Positions 45,967-53,299 of a stretch of DNA of 64,000 bases are shown here, in pieces. Under the pieces are notes generated by a model. It ran no database searches. It saw nothing but the letters and a program-made list of their open reading frames with translations, and was not told the origin of the DNA. Both the position numbers and the translations under genes were made by a program. The stretch is from Collinsella sp. TM09-10AT (lineage in GTDB: Bacteria > Actinomycetota > Coriobacteriia > Coriobacteriales > Coriobacteriaceae): contig NZ_QSOP01000009.1 of assembly GCF_003436275.1 (NCBI RefSeq), positions 1 through 64,000 of the forward strand. Reading direction: 5' to 3'. Within the stretch, counting starts at the first letter, position 1. Each line of letters begins with the position of its first letter.

Positions 45967-47493
45967 ATGGAATCGACTGATGTACTGGTAATTGGATCTG
46001 GCATTGCGGGACTTTGCGCCGCCATCGAAGCGGCACGCACGGGTGCAACCGTCACTGTGGCAAGCGCCGGCAAGACTATGAGTGGATCGAGCTTCTTCCC
46101 CGGAACCTGGGGCCTGGGGCTTATCGGACCCGTTAACGAAGACGACGAACAAGACCTCATCGACACCATCCAGACCGTTGGTGGCGGCGTCGCCGACCCC
46201 GAGCTTGTCCAGACGTTTGTCCGCGGCATTCCCCAGGCAATTACATGGCTCGAACGGGATCTGGGTGTTGAACTTCAACGCCCACAAAATGCCGAGAGCG
46301 CCCAGCAAAAGCAGTTTATCCCCTGCTTTGACCACAAGACGCGCATGTGGCGCGGCCTCACCCGCAAGCCCCTTGAGGACGCTCTGACGACCCGAATCGA
46401 GTCACTCGGCATTCGCCTGCTCCCCCGCTATGAGCTTATCGACCTTGTTGAGGACACGAACGGTAGAATAACCGGAACCGTGCTCTACGACCTCACCGAA
46501 AATCGAATCGTGCCCTTTGCTGCCAAGGCCACGATCATCGCAACCGGTGGCACAGGCGGCCTGTTCGAGCGCAGCCTTACGTCGGCTGATGTGCTCAGCT
46601 CCTCGCAGGCCATCGCGCTGGCGCACGGCGCAACACTTACTAATATAGAGTTCATGCAGATGATGCCCGGTTTCATCGAGCCCAAGCGCAACCTGGTCTT
46701 CAACGAGAAAACCTGGCGCTACGTACATGTAGACCAGCCGGTAGATATTGCCGACGACAAGCTGGACGACCTGCTTGAGCAACGCTCCGGATACGGTCCC
46801 TTCACTTCGCGCCTGGCTTCCAGCGCCATCGATCTCGTCATCGATCAGGCAGGTGTCGAAGGCCTGGCACTCCACTACGACTTTCCCCGCGAGGATGTCC
46901 CAGAGTTTGTGCAGACCTTTGCCACCTGGCTGCAAGACGAGCACGGCATCGCCCCGACTGACGAGATGCGCGTTGCGATGTATGCCCACGCCGCTAACGG
47001 CGGCATCAAGATCGATAAGACCGCGCAAACGGGCGTTGAGGGCCTCTACGCTTGCGGCGAGGCGACAGGCGGCATGCACGGCGCCGACCGCATTGGTGGC
47101 TTGTCAAGCGCCAACGGCATCGTGTTCGGGCGCATCGCAGGCGCATCGGCAGCCCAAGCAGCACAGAAAGAGCCCGAGACAGCCCTGAAGGCGGATATCG
47201 CCCTCCCCCAGTACGGCATAGCCGCAACAGATGCCGAACGCCTGACACACAGCCTAAGGCACACGATGAGCACCTATTGCATGATCAACAGGACCGAAAC
47301 AGGCCTATCCGAGGCACTACACGAGCTTGAAAACATTCAAGATGATGCCACAGCTCTAAATAAGCCGCATGCCAACGACAGCGAAATCGCTGCGCTCGCC
47401 CGCATACAGTCGCAGATTCAACTAGCACAGGAAATGGTCAAAGCCATGCGCAACCGAACCGAAAGCCTGGGCTCGCACTATCGAGCGAATTAA
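45967..47493 (+). CDS. FAD-dependent oxidoreductase, aspartate oxidase/fumarate reductase-like
   Basis: A 508-residue flavoprotein. The N-terminal FAD site is VLVIGSGIAGLCAAIEAAR (residues 6-24). IIATGGTGGLFERS near residue 190 is the family's second FAD motif, and LYACGEATGGMHGADRIGG with LSSANGIVFGR completes it. It resembles NadB and fumarate reductase flavoproteins. No quinolinate synthase gene accompanies it, so the substrate is unknown. The ATG at 45967 has AAAGGA upstream. Confidence 0.85.
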   Translation: MESTDVLVIGSGIAGLCAAIEAARTGATVTVASAGKTMSGSSFFPGTWGLGLIGPVNEDDEQDLIDTIQTVGGGVADPELVQTFVRGIPQAITWLERDLGVELQRPQNAESAQQKQFIPCFDHKTRMWRGLTRKPLEDALTTRIESLGIRLLPRYELIDLVEDTNGRITGTVLYDLTENRIVPFAAKATIIATGGTGGLFERSLTSADVLSSSQAIALAHGATLTNIEFMQMMPGFIEPKRNLVFNEKTWRYVHVDQPVDIADDKLDDLLEQRSGYGPFTSRLASSAIDLVIDQAGVEGLALHYDFPREDVPEFVQTFATWLQDEHGIAPTDEMRVAMYAHAANGGIKIDKTAQTGVEGLYACGEATGGMHGADRIGGLSSANGIVFGRIAGASAAQAAQKEPETALKADIALPQYGIAATDAERLTHSLRHTMSTYCMINRTETGLSEALHELENIQDDATALNKPHANDSEIAALARIQSQIQLAQEMVKAMRNRTESLGSHYRAN

Positions 47494-47536
47494 ACTGGAC
47501 ACCTATCTAAAGCAGAACACAACTAATCGATATCTA

Positions 47537-47570
47537 TGGGCCCCGTGAGCTCGAAGTGGCACGGGGCCCA
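47537..47570. terminator. Hairpin terminator after the flavoprotein gene
   Basis: TGGGCCCCGTG pairs exactly with CACGGGGCCCA across a 12-base loop. The trailing T run is poor (TTCGTG), so termination is likely but less certain. Confidence 0.55.
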
Positions 47571-47654
47571 TTCGTGTCCGCACGGCAGCGTATCCTTATT
47601 CCGAATACAGAGCGTGCAAAGCCTGCATAGACAATAGACCAGCGAGGAGGAGAT

Positions 47655-48515
47655 ATGGACAGTAGAGATATCGAGAAGTGGCGTGTCAAACTTGATAGCT
47701 ACGCCAATGTGGAAGACGGCGTTGAGTATTGGCTCGCACGCGATTTAATGGAACCCATGGGATACACTCGATGGGAGAACTTCGCCGAAGTTGTTAAGAG
47801 GGCAAAAGTCTCGTGCGAAACAAATAAAACTCCAGTTGATTCCCATTTTCGTGACACCACGAAAATGGTAACTGCCGGTGTCGCCGCTCGTGCGGTTAAA
47901 GACTACAAGCTTACGCGCTATGCATGCTATTTAATCGCCCAGAACGGAGATTCAAACAAGCCAGAGATTGCACTCGCCCAAGCATACTTTGCCGTGCAGA
48001 CGCGCCGCCAAGAGCTCATAGAGCAGCGCTTCGCAGAGATTCAGCGCTTACAGGCGCGCCACTCGCTATCCGATTCAGAGAAACAGCTCTCGGGTATTGC
48101 ATTCAAACGCGGCGTGGACTCCAAAGGATTCGCGATCATCAAGTCGAAGGGCGATGAAGCGTTATTCGGCGGCAGAAGCACGGCGGAAATGAAGCAGCAG
48201 CTCGGCATACCCAAGAGCGCGGCATTGGCGGACAGGTTAGCCGATGTCCTCATCAAAGCAAAGGACCTTACGAACTCGATGACGGCCTTCAACGCCGAGG
48301 AACACGACCTGTACGGTCTGGACAAGATCAAGCAAGAGCACGTCGAGAACAACACAAGCGTGCGTGGCAGCCTCATCGACCGCGGAATTGTACCCGAGAA
48401 CCTACCGCCTGCCGAAGATACAAAGAAGCTCGAACGTCGCGTGAAAGCAGACGAGAAAAAGCTCAAGGAGGGTACAGACGGATTCACCGACCCCCAGGGC
48501 AGGCTCGACTTGTAA
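47655..48515 (+). CDS. dinD: DinD-like (DNA damage-inducible protein D) protein
   Basis: A 286-residue protein matching DinD: EYWLARDLMEPMGYTRWENF near residue 25, DYKLTRYACYLIAQNGDSNKPEIALAQAYFA near residue 80, and a Lys/Glu-rich helical C-terminus. The first part is a BRO-N/P63C-like fold and the family is an SOS-linked DNA-associated protein in enterobacteria. I see no clear SOS box upstream. The ATG has GAGGAGGA upstream. It lies just outside the prophage attachment site, so it probably belongs to the host. Confidence 0.85.
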   Translation: MDSRDIEKWRVKLDSYANVEDGVEYWLARDLMEPMGYTRWENFAEVVKRAKVSCETNKTPVDSHFRDTTKMVTAGVAARAVKDYKLTRYACYLIAQNGDSNKPEIALAQAYFAVQTRRQELIEQRFAEIQRLQARHSLSDSEKQLSGIAFKRGVDSKGFAIIKSKGDEALFGGRSTAEMKQQLGIPKSAALADRLADVLIKAKDLTNSMTAFNAEEHDLYGLDKIKQEHVENNTSVRGSLIDRGIVPENLPPAEDTKKLERRVKADEKKLKEGTDGFTDPQGRLDL

Positions 48516-48557
48516 AGCGTCTGTGCCCTTACGGGTTCAGCCTCATGCGAGGTTAAT

Positions 48558-48590
48558 AAAAAAGACGGCCAACCGAAGTTGACCGTCTTA
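48558..48590. terminator. Terminator of the tRNA-Lys transcription unit
   Basis: On the minus strand AAGACGGTCAAC pairs with GTTGGCCGTCTT across a TTCG loop and runs into TTTTTTATT. It lies 8 bases beyond the tRNA CCA end. The opposite strand also ends in T-poor sequence, so it works mainly for the tRNA. Confidence 0.85.
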
Positions 48591-48598
48591 ACAATCTT

Positions 48599-48645
48599 TG
48601 GTGGGCCGTCAGGGGGTCGAACCCTGGACCTTGGGATTAAGAGTC
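48599..48645 (-). other. Prophage attachment site: 3' half of tRNA-Lys(CUU)
   Basis: Read on the minus strand it gives the anticodon loop CTCTTAA, a TCCCA stem, AGGTC variable loop, T arm CAGGG-TTCGACC-CCCTG, and the acceptor end ACGGCCCACCA. Upstream of the anticodon loop the sequence stops pairing: TCAAGA stands where TGGGA is needed. Only the 3' half is therefore tRNA, the normal result of tyrosine-recombinase integration. The intact tRNA is expected at the other prophage end, past 64 kb. Confidence 0.9.
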
Positions 48646-48767
48646 TTGAACGTGATGTTATGGAGTGCCTTGTAGCAGCAAAATCGCAGGTAGTTATGTT
48701 TCCACACTCTCTCACCGCACTGAAACTGCATTGCAGAACGGATATTGACGGATACCCGGCAATGCAT

Positions 48768-48803
48768 AAAGCCCCTCCCCGTCAGTTCATGCCGGGGAGG
48801 GGC
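48768..48803 (-). terminator. Terminator at the end of the phage late operon
   Basis: GCCCCTCCCCG pairs exactly with CGGGGAGGGGC across an 11-base loop, followed by TTTAT on the minus strand. It lies just past the last small phage gene. Confidence 0.7.
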
Positions 48804-48811
48804 TGCATCTA

Positions 48812-48922
48812 TCAATTTCTAAAGTCTTTTTGGCTGCCGACGCGCACGATTGCCCATCCGAGAAGACCGGTCAGCAGTCCTGCAGCAGCGCCGACAATAA
48901 AACAGATATCAAACGGATTCAT
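48812..48922 (-). CDS. Small phage membrane peptide
   Basis: A 36-residue protein with one membrane segment (ICFIVGAAAGLLTGLLGWAIV). It follows the endolysin gene by 8 bp. The size, position and single helix suggest an accessory lysis protein, but no family is recognised and the start ATG at 48922 has only a weak AGGTG upstream. Confidence 0.45.
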   Translation of the reverse strand: MNPFDICFIVGAAAGLLTGLLGWAIVRVGSQKDFRN

Positions 48923-48930
48923 ATGCACAC

Positions 48931-49884
48931 CTATCGATAGAGTTGCTTGACGAGCGCTTGGCCGATGGCGACGTTGGTGTCGCGGCCCTGGTATCCGTCC
49001 GCACCCGATGATCCGCACGAGATACCTTGAGCGATAAGCCACTGCTGGTGTTTGAAGACCGTTCCCGAACCCATCTGTCGCGCCTGAACACCGCCGACCA
49101 CGGGATAGACTTTGCATCCGACCTTGTCCTGCAGGGCGCGGACGGCATTCGAGCCAACCCCGCCCTTGACGTACTCGATTACGCCGCGGTCGCATGCCCA
49201 AAGGTATCGCTCATTCGCCGGCCATTGACCGGAGATCACGCCATCGGCAGTCGTGCCGAGCTGGCGTTGCAGCTCCTTGGCCATCTTCGGGCCGAAATAT
49301 CGCGTGTCTCCGAGGCTCGGGACCGTATTGTCCGCGACTTCCGTATTTGACCCATTCAGTGTCTTGCCGTCGCCAAGCCAGTAGAGCGTGCCGTCCCATG
49401 GGTAGCTGTAGTACGCCTTGATGTTGGACTCGCGCCCGGTCTGGTCGCCCTTGGTGCCGGTGACGGTCCCCTTTTCAGAAATGGAGAATTGGGCCAAGAG
49501 GTCGCCGCGAGCTGATCCATAGGGAGAGACGCACACGGCGGTGTGGCACTTCTCGTTGAGGTAGATGTCTCCACGCTGGGCGGACTTGACGCCCATCTTA
49601 CGCCAGCCGAAAAGACCCGTCTTGAGCAGCTGCTCCCGCATGTTTCCGGTATACGAGGCTCCGAAGGTATTGACGCCGACCGCGCGGAGGGCGGTCACTA
49701 CGGCCGAGGAACAGTCGCGATCGCCACCGGCAATAGTGACGGTGGTGCCGTCGGACAGACAAATCGTCTCGGTCGTTCCGTCCCCCATGCGGTTGGCCTG
49801 CGAGTATCCGTGACCGCCGCCCCCATCATGGGAGACGAGGTGTTCCATGACCTGCGCGAAGGCCTCGCGCTGTGTGATGGCCAT
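48931..49884 (-). CDS. Phage endolysin, NlpC/P60-like peptidoglycan hydrolase
   Basis: A 317-residue lysin. GGDRDCSSAVVTAL carries the candidate nucleophile Cys near residue 57, with a candidate His in KCHTAVCVSPYG near residue 113, so the first 165 residues fit a phage NlpC/P60-type (Amidase_5) domain. The C-terminal half has two similar stretches (FGPKMAKELQRQLGTTADGVI and a later SNAVRALQDKVG-like segment) that look like peptidoglycan-binding repeats. It ends host cells at lysis. It lies 3 bp behind the holin gene; the start is ATG 49884. Confidence 0.85.
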   Translation of the reverse strand: MAITQREAFAQVMEHLVSHDGGGGHGYSQANRMGDGTTETICLSDGTTVTIAGGDRDCSSAVVTALRAVGVNTFGASYTGNMREQLLKTGLFGWRKMGVKSAQRGDIYLNEKCHTAVCVSPYGSARGDLLAQFSISEKGTVTGTKGDQTGRESNIKAYYSYPWDGTLYWLGDGKTLNGSNTEVADNTVPSLGDTRYFGPKMAKELQRQLGTTADGVISGQWPANERYLWACDRGVIEYVKGGVGSNAVRALQDKVGCKVYPVVGGVQARQMGSGTVFKHQQWLIAQGISCGSSGADGYQGRDTNVAIGQALVKQLYR

Positions 49885-49887
49885 GGC

Positions 49888-50163
49888 CTACTCAACCGCC
49901 TTGGCGTCATATGCGGCATGGGGCTCGCTGTACGACATGGCACGCTTCGAGTCCGACGCGCCCTTGGTGGTCGGATCGACGATCACGCCGAAGCCGGCGA
50001 GAACGGTCAGGATGATTCCGACGAGCTGGATGAGCGACCCCTGAGAGATAGGCGCCACGACTCCGAGGATTCCGAGCACCTGATAGGCTGCGCTGATTAC
50101 GGTGGCGGCCAATGCCGCGAGCGTCTGCTTATTCTTGAAGCGAAGGGCCCAGTTGATTTTCAT
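49888..50163 (-). CDS. Holin, phi LC3 type
   Basis: A 91-residue protein. INWALRFKNKQTLAALAATVISAA opens it, a first membrane segment follows, and a second is LIQLVGIILTVLAGFGVIVDPTT. The DPTTKGASDSKRAMSY tail is the hallmark of phi LC3-family holins. It permeabilises the membrane so the endolysin reaches the wall. AGGAG precedes the ATG. Confidence 0.92.
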   Translation of the reverse strand: MKINWALRFKNKQTLAALAATVISAAYQVLGILGVVAPISQGSLIQLVGIILTVLAGFGVIVDPTTKGASDSKRAMSYSEPHAAYDAKAVE

Positions 50164-50173
50164 TTTTCAGCTC

Positions 50174-50485
50174 CTAATCTGACCCGCCGATACCGTGATG
50201 CAGGTCGTAATTCTTCTCGACGCGGTCGAGCCGGTTGAACAAGGTGATGACCTGTTGCTCGACTTTCGTGAGGCGCTCGCCGTGGTCGTCGAGCTTGCGG
50301 TTGATCTCCTTGACGCCGTCCTTGATCTCGCTCGTGTCGCCGCAAAGGCTGTCGAGCTTGTCTTCGGTCCGCTGCTCCTTGGCAGACGATGTTTTGGATA
50401 CGGAGACGCGCCCGATGAAGAACGTGACAATCACAACGGCGGCCGAGAGGACCGACGTTGCCTCCCCGATGCTCAGCGCCGGCAC
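50174..50485 (-). CDS. Coiled-coil membrane protein of the lysis module
   Basis: A 103-residue protein with one membrane segment (SVLSAAVVIVTFFIGRVSV) and then a long coiled coil (EDKLDSLCGDTSEIKDGVKE, VEQQVITLFNRLDRVEK). The plan is that of XhlA-like or hemolysin-like phage proteins. The GTG at 50485 is chosen because GGAGGAGG lies 6 bases upstream and it begins one base past the previous stop; the longer open frame overlaps that gene. Confidence 0.65.
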   Translation of the reverse strand: MPALSIGEATSVLSAAVVIVTFFIGRVSVSKTSSAKEQRTEDKLDSLCGDTSEIKDGVKEINRKLDDHGERLTKVEQQVITLFNRLDRVEKNYDLHHGIGGSD

Positions 50486-50486
50486 C

Positions 50487-50669
50487 CTAAACCTCCTCCG
50501 CGTACTCTTCTCCGACGATCTCCTCATATTCGTCGCATGTGATCCACTTGCAGTCCACGGCTCGATGCACCATGGCCTTGGTCCAGAGGCCGCGCTCGTA
50601 GTAGCGCCTCACCTTGTCATAGTTCTTCGAGTGCGCCACCGTGGTTGCAGCCTTGACGCGTACCGCCAT
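50487..50669 (-). CDS. XkdX-family phage protein
   Basis: A 60-residue protein. YYERGLWTKAMVHRAVDCKW is the XkdX family signature. Such proteins sit between tail and lysis genes in many Gram-positive phages, and their function is unknown. It ends in TAG, so amber is used as a normal stop by this phage. Confidence 0.85.
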   Translation of the reverse strand: MAVRVKAATTVAHSKNYDKVRRYYERGLWTKAMVHRAVDCKWITCDEYEEIVGEEYAEEV

Positions 50670-50995
50670 TACTGTTCACCCCCGACCGTCATCATCAGGT
50701 AGTCGATGTTTGCCGTGTTGGTCTCGGTTTGGCTGGGCTCGGCGACCTTCTCGCGCATCTGCTCAAGCAGCTTGTCCACGTCCGGGGCCTCACCCTTTCC
50801 GTAGGCGGCGACGGCCGCGGTGTAGGCGAGCTTTCGCGCCTTCCGCTCAACGTACTCGTCATCGTCGATAACGCCCGCGTCGTGCGCCGCGTCGGGGTCG
50901 CCGATCTGCGACAGCAGATCGCGCAGGGCGTTGACCTTGGCCATGGTGCCGTCTTGAAGCTCGTTGGGGCGCGGCATGTCTTCCTCAGTGTCCAT
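50669..50995 (-). CDS. Hypothetical phage protein between RT and XkdX genes
   Basis: A 108-residue acidic protein starting MDTEEDMPRP, with MAKVNALRDLLSQIG, an Asp-rich middle and a long helix (RKARKLAYTAAVAAYGKG). The ATG at 50995 follows GAGAGGAG, so the longer frame to 51097 is not needed. The stop overlaps the XkdX ATG. Position suggests a tail-fibre chaperone or small tail protein, without sequence support. Confidence 0.6.
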   Translation of the reverse strand: MDTEEDMPRPNELQDGTMAKVNALRDLLSQIGDPDAAHDAGVIDDDEYVERKARKLAYTAAVAAYGKGEAPDVDKLLEQMREKVAEPSQTETNTANIDYLMMTVGGEQ

Positions 50996-51071
50996 GCGGA
51001 CTCCTCTCTTGTCGGGGAATGTGTCGCCATCGTATTGGCGCCGTGAGATTGCCGGGCCGCTTCGATGGGCG

Positions 51072-51103
51072 CAAAGAAAGAAGGCGCGCCGCGGCACGCC
51101 TTC
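51072..51103 (-). terminator. Terminator after the reverse transcriptase gene
   Basis: On the minus strand GAAGGCG pairs with CGCCTTC around a GC-rich loop, followed by TTTCTTT. It lies 11 bases past the RT stop. Confidence 0.65.
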
Positions 51104-51113
51104 GATGCTTCTG

Positions 51114-52361
51114 TTATTTCGCGGCCGCTTCGCTTAGGCCGCTGCTTTGAGTTGCCGGTTCTCCGCTATTGCGAGGGCTTGCCTCCGCTTGAATCGTCCC
51201 TCGGGTTGGCCTGCATTGAGCACCCCCCCCCTCCCGCGCGAGATTTTCGAACAGGCTGCGGTACAGCGCGTCCATGGCCCGCACGCTGCGGTGCGCGTCC
51301 AGCCGCTTCATGCCGCCGCGCCAGTTCTGGTAGCTCCGCTCAACCTGCTCGGGGGTCATGATGCCATCGGCGACCATGCGGGCCATCTTCTTGAGCTTGC
51401 GGCGCTCCCGCGTTATGGAGTCTCGGCACGGCTTCACGACTATGCGGCCCGTCTCCGTGTAGAAGATGCGCTTCTTCAGCCACGTGAAGCCGCGCGACAG
51501 CTTCACCACGCGGGTCTTGCGCGGGTTCAGCTCTATGCCCAGCTCGGCGCACTTGCGCCCTATCAGCAGCAGGCACACCTGCAGGTACTCCTTGCTCTCG
51601 TGGATCAGGTAGAAGTCGTCCATATAGCGCCCGTAGGCCTCGGGGCGCAGCATCTCGACCACGTAGTGGTCGATGCGGTTGGGGTGGGCCACCGCGCATA
51701 TCTGGTTCGGCTCGCTGCCCAGACCCAGGCCCACCTCGCCCTGTGCGTCTATCAGGCGGTGCTCGAGGGCGACCACTCGCGGGTCCAGCAGCGCGTCGGC
51801 CACTTGCCGCTTGACGGGTTCGTGGGCTATGCGGGCGAAGTAATCTGAGAAGTCGCCCAAAAGGATGTATCCCTCGCGCCTGTGCCGCCGCCAGTGGTCG
51901 GCCAGGTGGCGCTTGAGCAGCTTCAGGGCGTAGTCGGTGCCGCGCCCCTTGATGTTGGCGGAGTTGGCCGTTATGAGTGTCGGGACTATCGCGGGTACGA
52001 GGGCGTTCTGAGAAAGCGACTTCTGAATCACTCGCTCTGGGAAGTGCACGGCGCTGATGTGGCGCAGCTTGCCGCGCTCCCACAGGTCGAAGCGGATGAA
52101 GCCCCGGCATATGTCGCGGCCCTCCAGTAGGTCGCGGCGTGACTTGACGGCGTTTCGCAGGTAGTCCTTCATGTACCGCTGCGTCGACGACTTCCACATC
52201 ACGCCGCGCGCAGCCTGCTTCGACGCCCTGCACAGGCTGTTGAGGTCGGCCACGGACTCAAGCGTGCACGCCTTCACGCGCTCGGCCTTGGCCCTCGCGC
52301 GCTTCTCCTCGCGGCGCTTTCGGCGCGCCGCCCGCCTTTGTTCGGAATTCACAGAAGGCAC
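51114..52361 (-). CDS. DGR reverse transcriptase
   Basis: A 415-residue reverse transcriptase of the diversity-generating retroelement type. The catalytic YMDDF is at residues 246-250 and GDFSDYF with the first aspartate at 169-175. LGSEPNQ at 214-220 stands where DGR enzymes have [IVL]GxxxSQ, in place of the group II intron QGxxxSP. An Arg/Lys-rich N-terminus precedes the fold. With Avd it copies the template-repeat RNA with errors at adenines. Start GTG 52361. A run of nine G (C9 at 51223-51231 on the plus strand) near codon 378 sets the C-terminus. As read it ends AREGGGAQCRP and on to 51114. With eight G it would end AREGGVLNAG through a basic KRRQALAIAE tail to 51134, which looks more natural. 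Confidence 0.93.
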   Translation of the reverse strand: MPSVNSEQRRAARRKRREEKRARAKAERVKACTLESVADLNSLCRASKQAARGVMWKSSTQRYMKDYLRNAVKSRRDLLEGRDICRGFIRFDLWERGKLRHISAVHFPERVIQKSLSQNALVPAIVPTLITANSANIKGRGTDYALKLLKRHLADHWRRHRREGYILLGDFSDYFARIAHEPVKRQVADALLDPRVVALEHRLIDAQGEVGLGLGSEPNQICAVAHPNRIDHYVVEMLRPEAYGRYMDDFYLIHESKEYLQVCLLLIGRKCAELGIELNPRKTRVVKLSRGFTWLKKRIFYTETGRIVVKPCRDSITRERRKLKKMARMVADGIMTPEQVERSYQNWRGGMKRLDAHRSVRAMDALYRSLFENLAREGGGAQCRPTRGTIQAEASPRNSGEPATQSSGLSEAAAK

Positions 52362-52569
52362 CCCGCACGGCTCTCAGTGTGGCTCTGGCAGCCGCTTGAG
52401 GTATGGCCATGAAACGCGGCGAAGCCACGGAGCGCCGCGCCATGCAAGCAGCGTCCGGCCACCCTCGCGGGGTGCGTATTTACGGGCGCATGCCCGACGG
52501 TCGCGCCTTCCTTCCTCTCCGCGCTCTGCTTTCGGCTCTGGGGCCTACTCGGTCTGGCAATAAGGGAAT

Positions 52570-52693
52570 CCGGGGCGGGGGCGAACCCAGACGTTCGTCG
52601 CGGAGTTGTAGTTGGCATTGCCGTTGTTGTTGACGTAGCACACGTTGGACGACGAGCCACCCATGACGGAACGCAGCCACCAATTGTACCGAT
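52570..52693 (-). repeat. DGR template repeat (TR)
   Basis: A 124-bp non-coding copy of the end of the target gene, lying between avd and the RT gene. It differs from the variable repeat at 53308-53431 at 8 positions, all adenines of the template on the minus (coding) strand. In the target frame it reads N- and Y-rich (AAC/TAC codons), the usual form of a DGR template. Confidence 0.95.
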
Positions 52694-52715
52694 ATACAAG
52701 GCGGGACCGCCACCC

Positions 52716-52721
52716 ATTATA
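52716..52721 (-). promoter_or_regulatory. Candidate -10 for template-repeat RNA
   Basis: A perfect TATAAT overlaps the avd stop codon, 23 bases upstream of the template repeat on the minus strand. No -35 box is seen, so this is only a candidate promoter for the TR RNA. Confidence 0.3.
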
Positions 52722-53187
52722 GCGAACGAAGGCGCTCTAGCTCGGCCTCGGCCTCCGCTATGCGCTCCTCGGTCGATTTCTTGCCGGTGACGCGCACGTT
52801 CTCGCGCGCGCCCTTGAGCAGCTTGATCTCCTCATCGACCATGTTGGCCAGTGCCTCGAAGCGGTTGGCGTTCACGGGCAGGCCTATGTCCATGAGACAC
52901 TGCATATCCAGCATCAGCTGCTCGCAGTCGGCTATCGCCAGCGTCAGGTACCGCTTGCGCTCCAATGCGTTGAACGAGCTGTTGGGGTAGAAGCTGTCGG
53001 CGCGGTTGACGTTGTGCACGATGCTGCGCGCCGTCTCCACCGTTGGCACGGCGTTGAGCAGCCGGTAGGCCTTCGGCACCACGGACGACGAGGCCATCAG
53101 CTTGTTGACCTCCACGCGGATGGCGATGGCCTGCGTGAAGAACTTGTATTCGGACACCTCGCGGTTGCGCTGGTAGACGCCGCTCAC
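52717..53187 (-). CDS. avd: Avd-like accessory protein of the DGR
   Basis: A 156-residue, mainly helical protein. EYKFFTQAIAIRVEVNKLMA, PTVETARSIVHNVNRAD, ERKRYLTLAIADCEQLMLDM and FEALANMVDEEIKLLKGA give four amphipathic helices, the plan of the DGR accessory factor that forms a barrel and binds the RT and TR RNA. The GTG at 53187 is chosen because AGGAGG lies 5 bases upstream; the long open frame beyond it runs antisense to frame over the target gene and is a shadow. It is somewhat longer than BPP-1 Avd through a charged C-terminal coil. It lies between target gene and template repeat, the usual order. Confidence 0.85.
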   Translation of the reverse strand: MSGVYQRNREVSEYKFFTQAIAIRVEVNKLMASSSVVPKAYRLLNAVPTVETARSIVHNVNRADSFYPNSSFNALERKRYLTLAIADCEQLMLDMQCLMDIGLPVNANRFEALANMVDEEIKLLKGARENVRVTGKKSTEERIAEAEAELERLRSL

Positions 53188-53211
53188 GTGCACCTCCTGG
53201 GGAAACTGGCG

Positions 53212-53263
53212 AAAAAACCGGCCCGCTTCGCGGGCAGGAGGCGACCGCGCAAGGCGGTCGCCT
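53212..53263 (-). terminator. Two hairpins between the DGR target gene and avd
   Basis: AGGCGACCGC/GCGGTCGCCT (53239-53263) and GCCCGC/GCGGGC (53221-53235) are strong stems. The second is followed on the minus strand by CGGTTTTTT. They would terminate or attenuate structural-gene transcription before the retroelement genes. Confidence 0.65.
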
Positions 53264-53283
53264 AAAAGCAGAGTATAGAGCAC

Positions 53284-53299
53284 TCGGCTGGCTAGCCGA
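53284..53299. promoter_or_regulatory. DGR stem-loop (cruciform) beside the variable repeat
   Basis: TCGGCT and AGCCGA form a 6-bp stem with a 4-base loop, 8 bases past the end of the variable repeat and around the target stop codon. In the Bordetella phage DGR a similar short stem with a 4-base loop at this position stimulates mutagenic retrohoming. Confidence 0.6.

Noticed and set aside
53212..53263. CRISPR-like tandem hairpins between the DGR target gene and avd
   Set aside because: Only two unlike stems and no spacers; they fit terminators.
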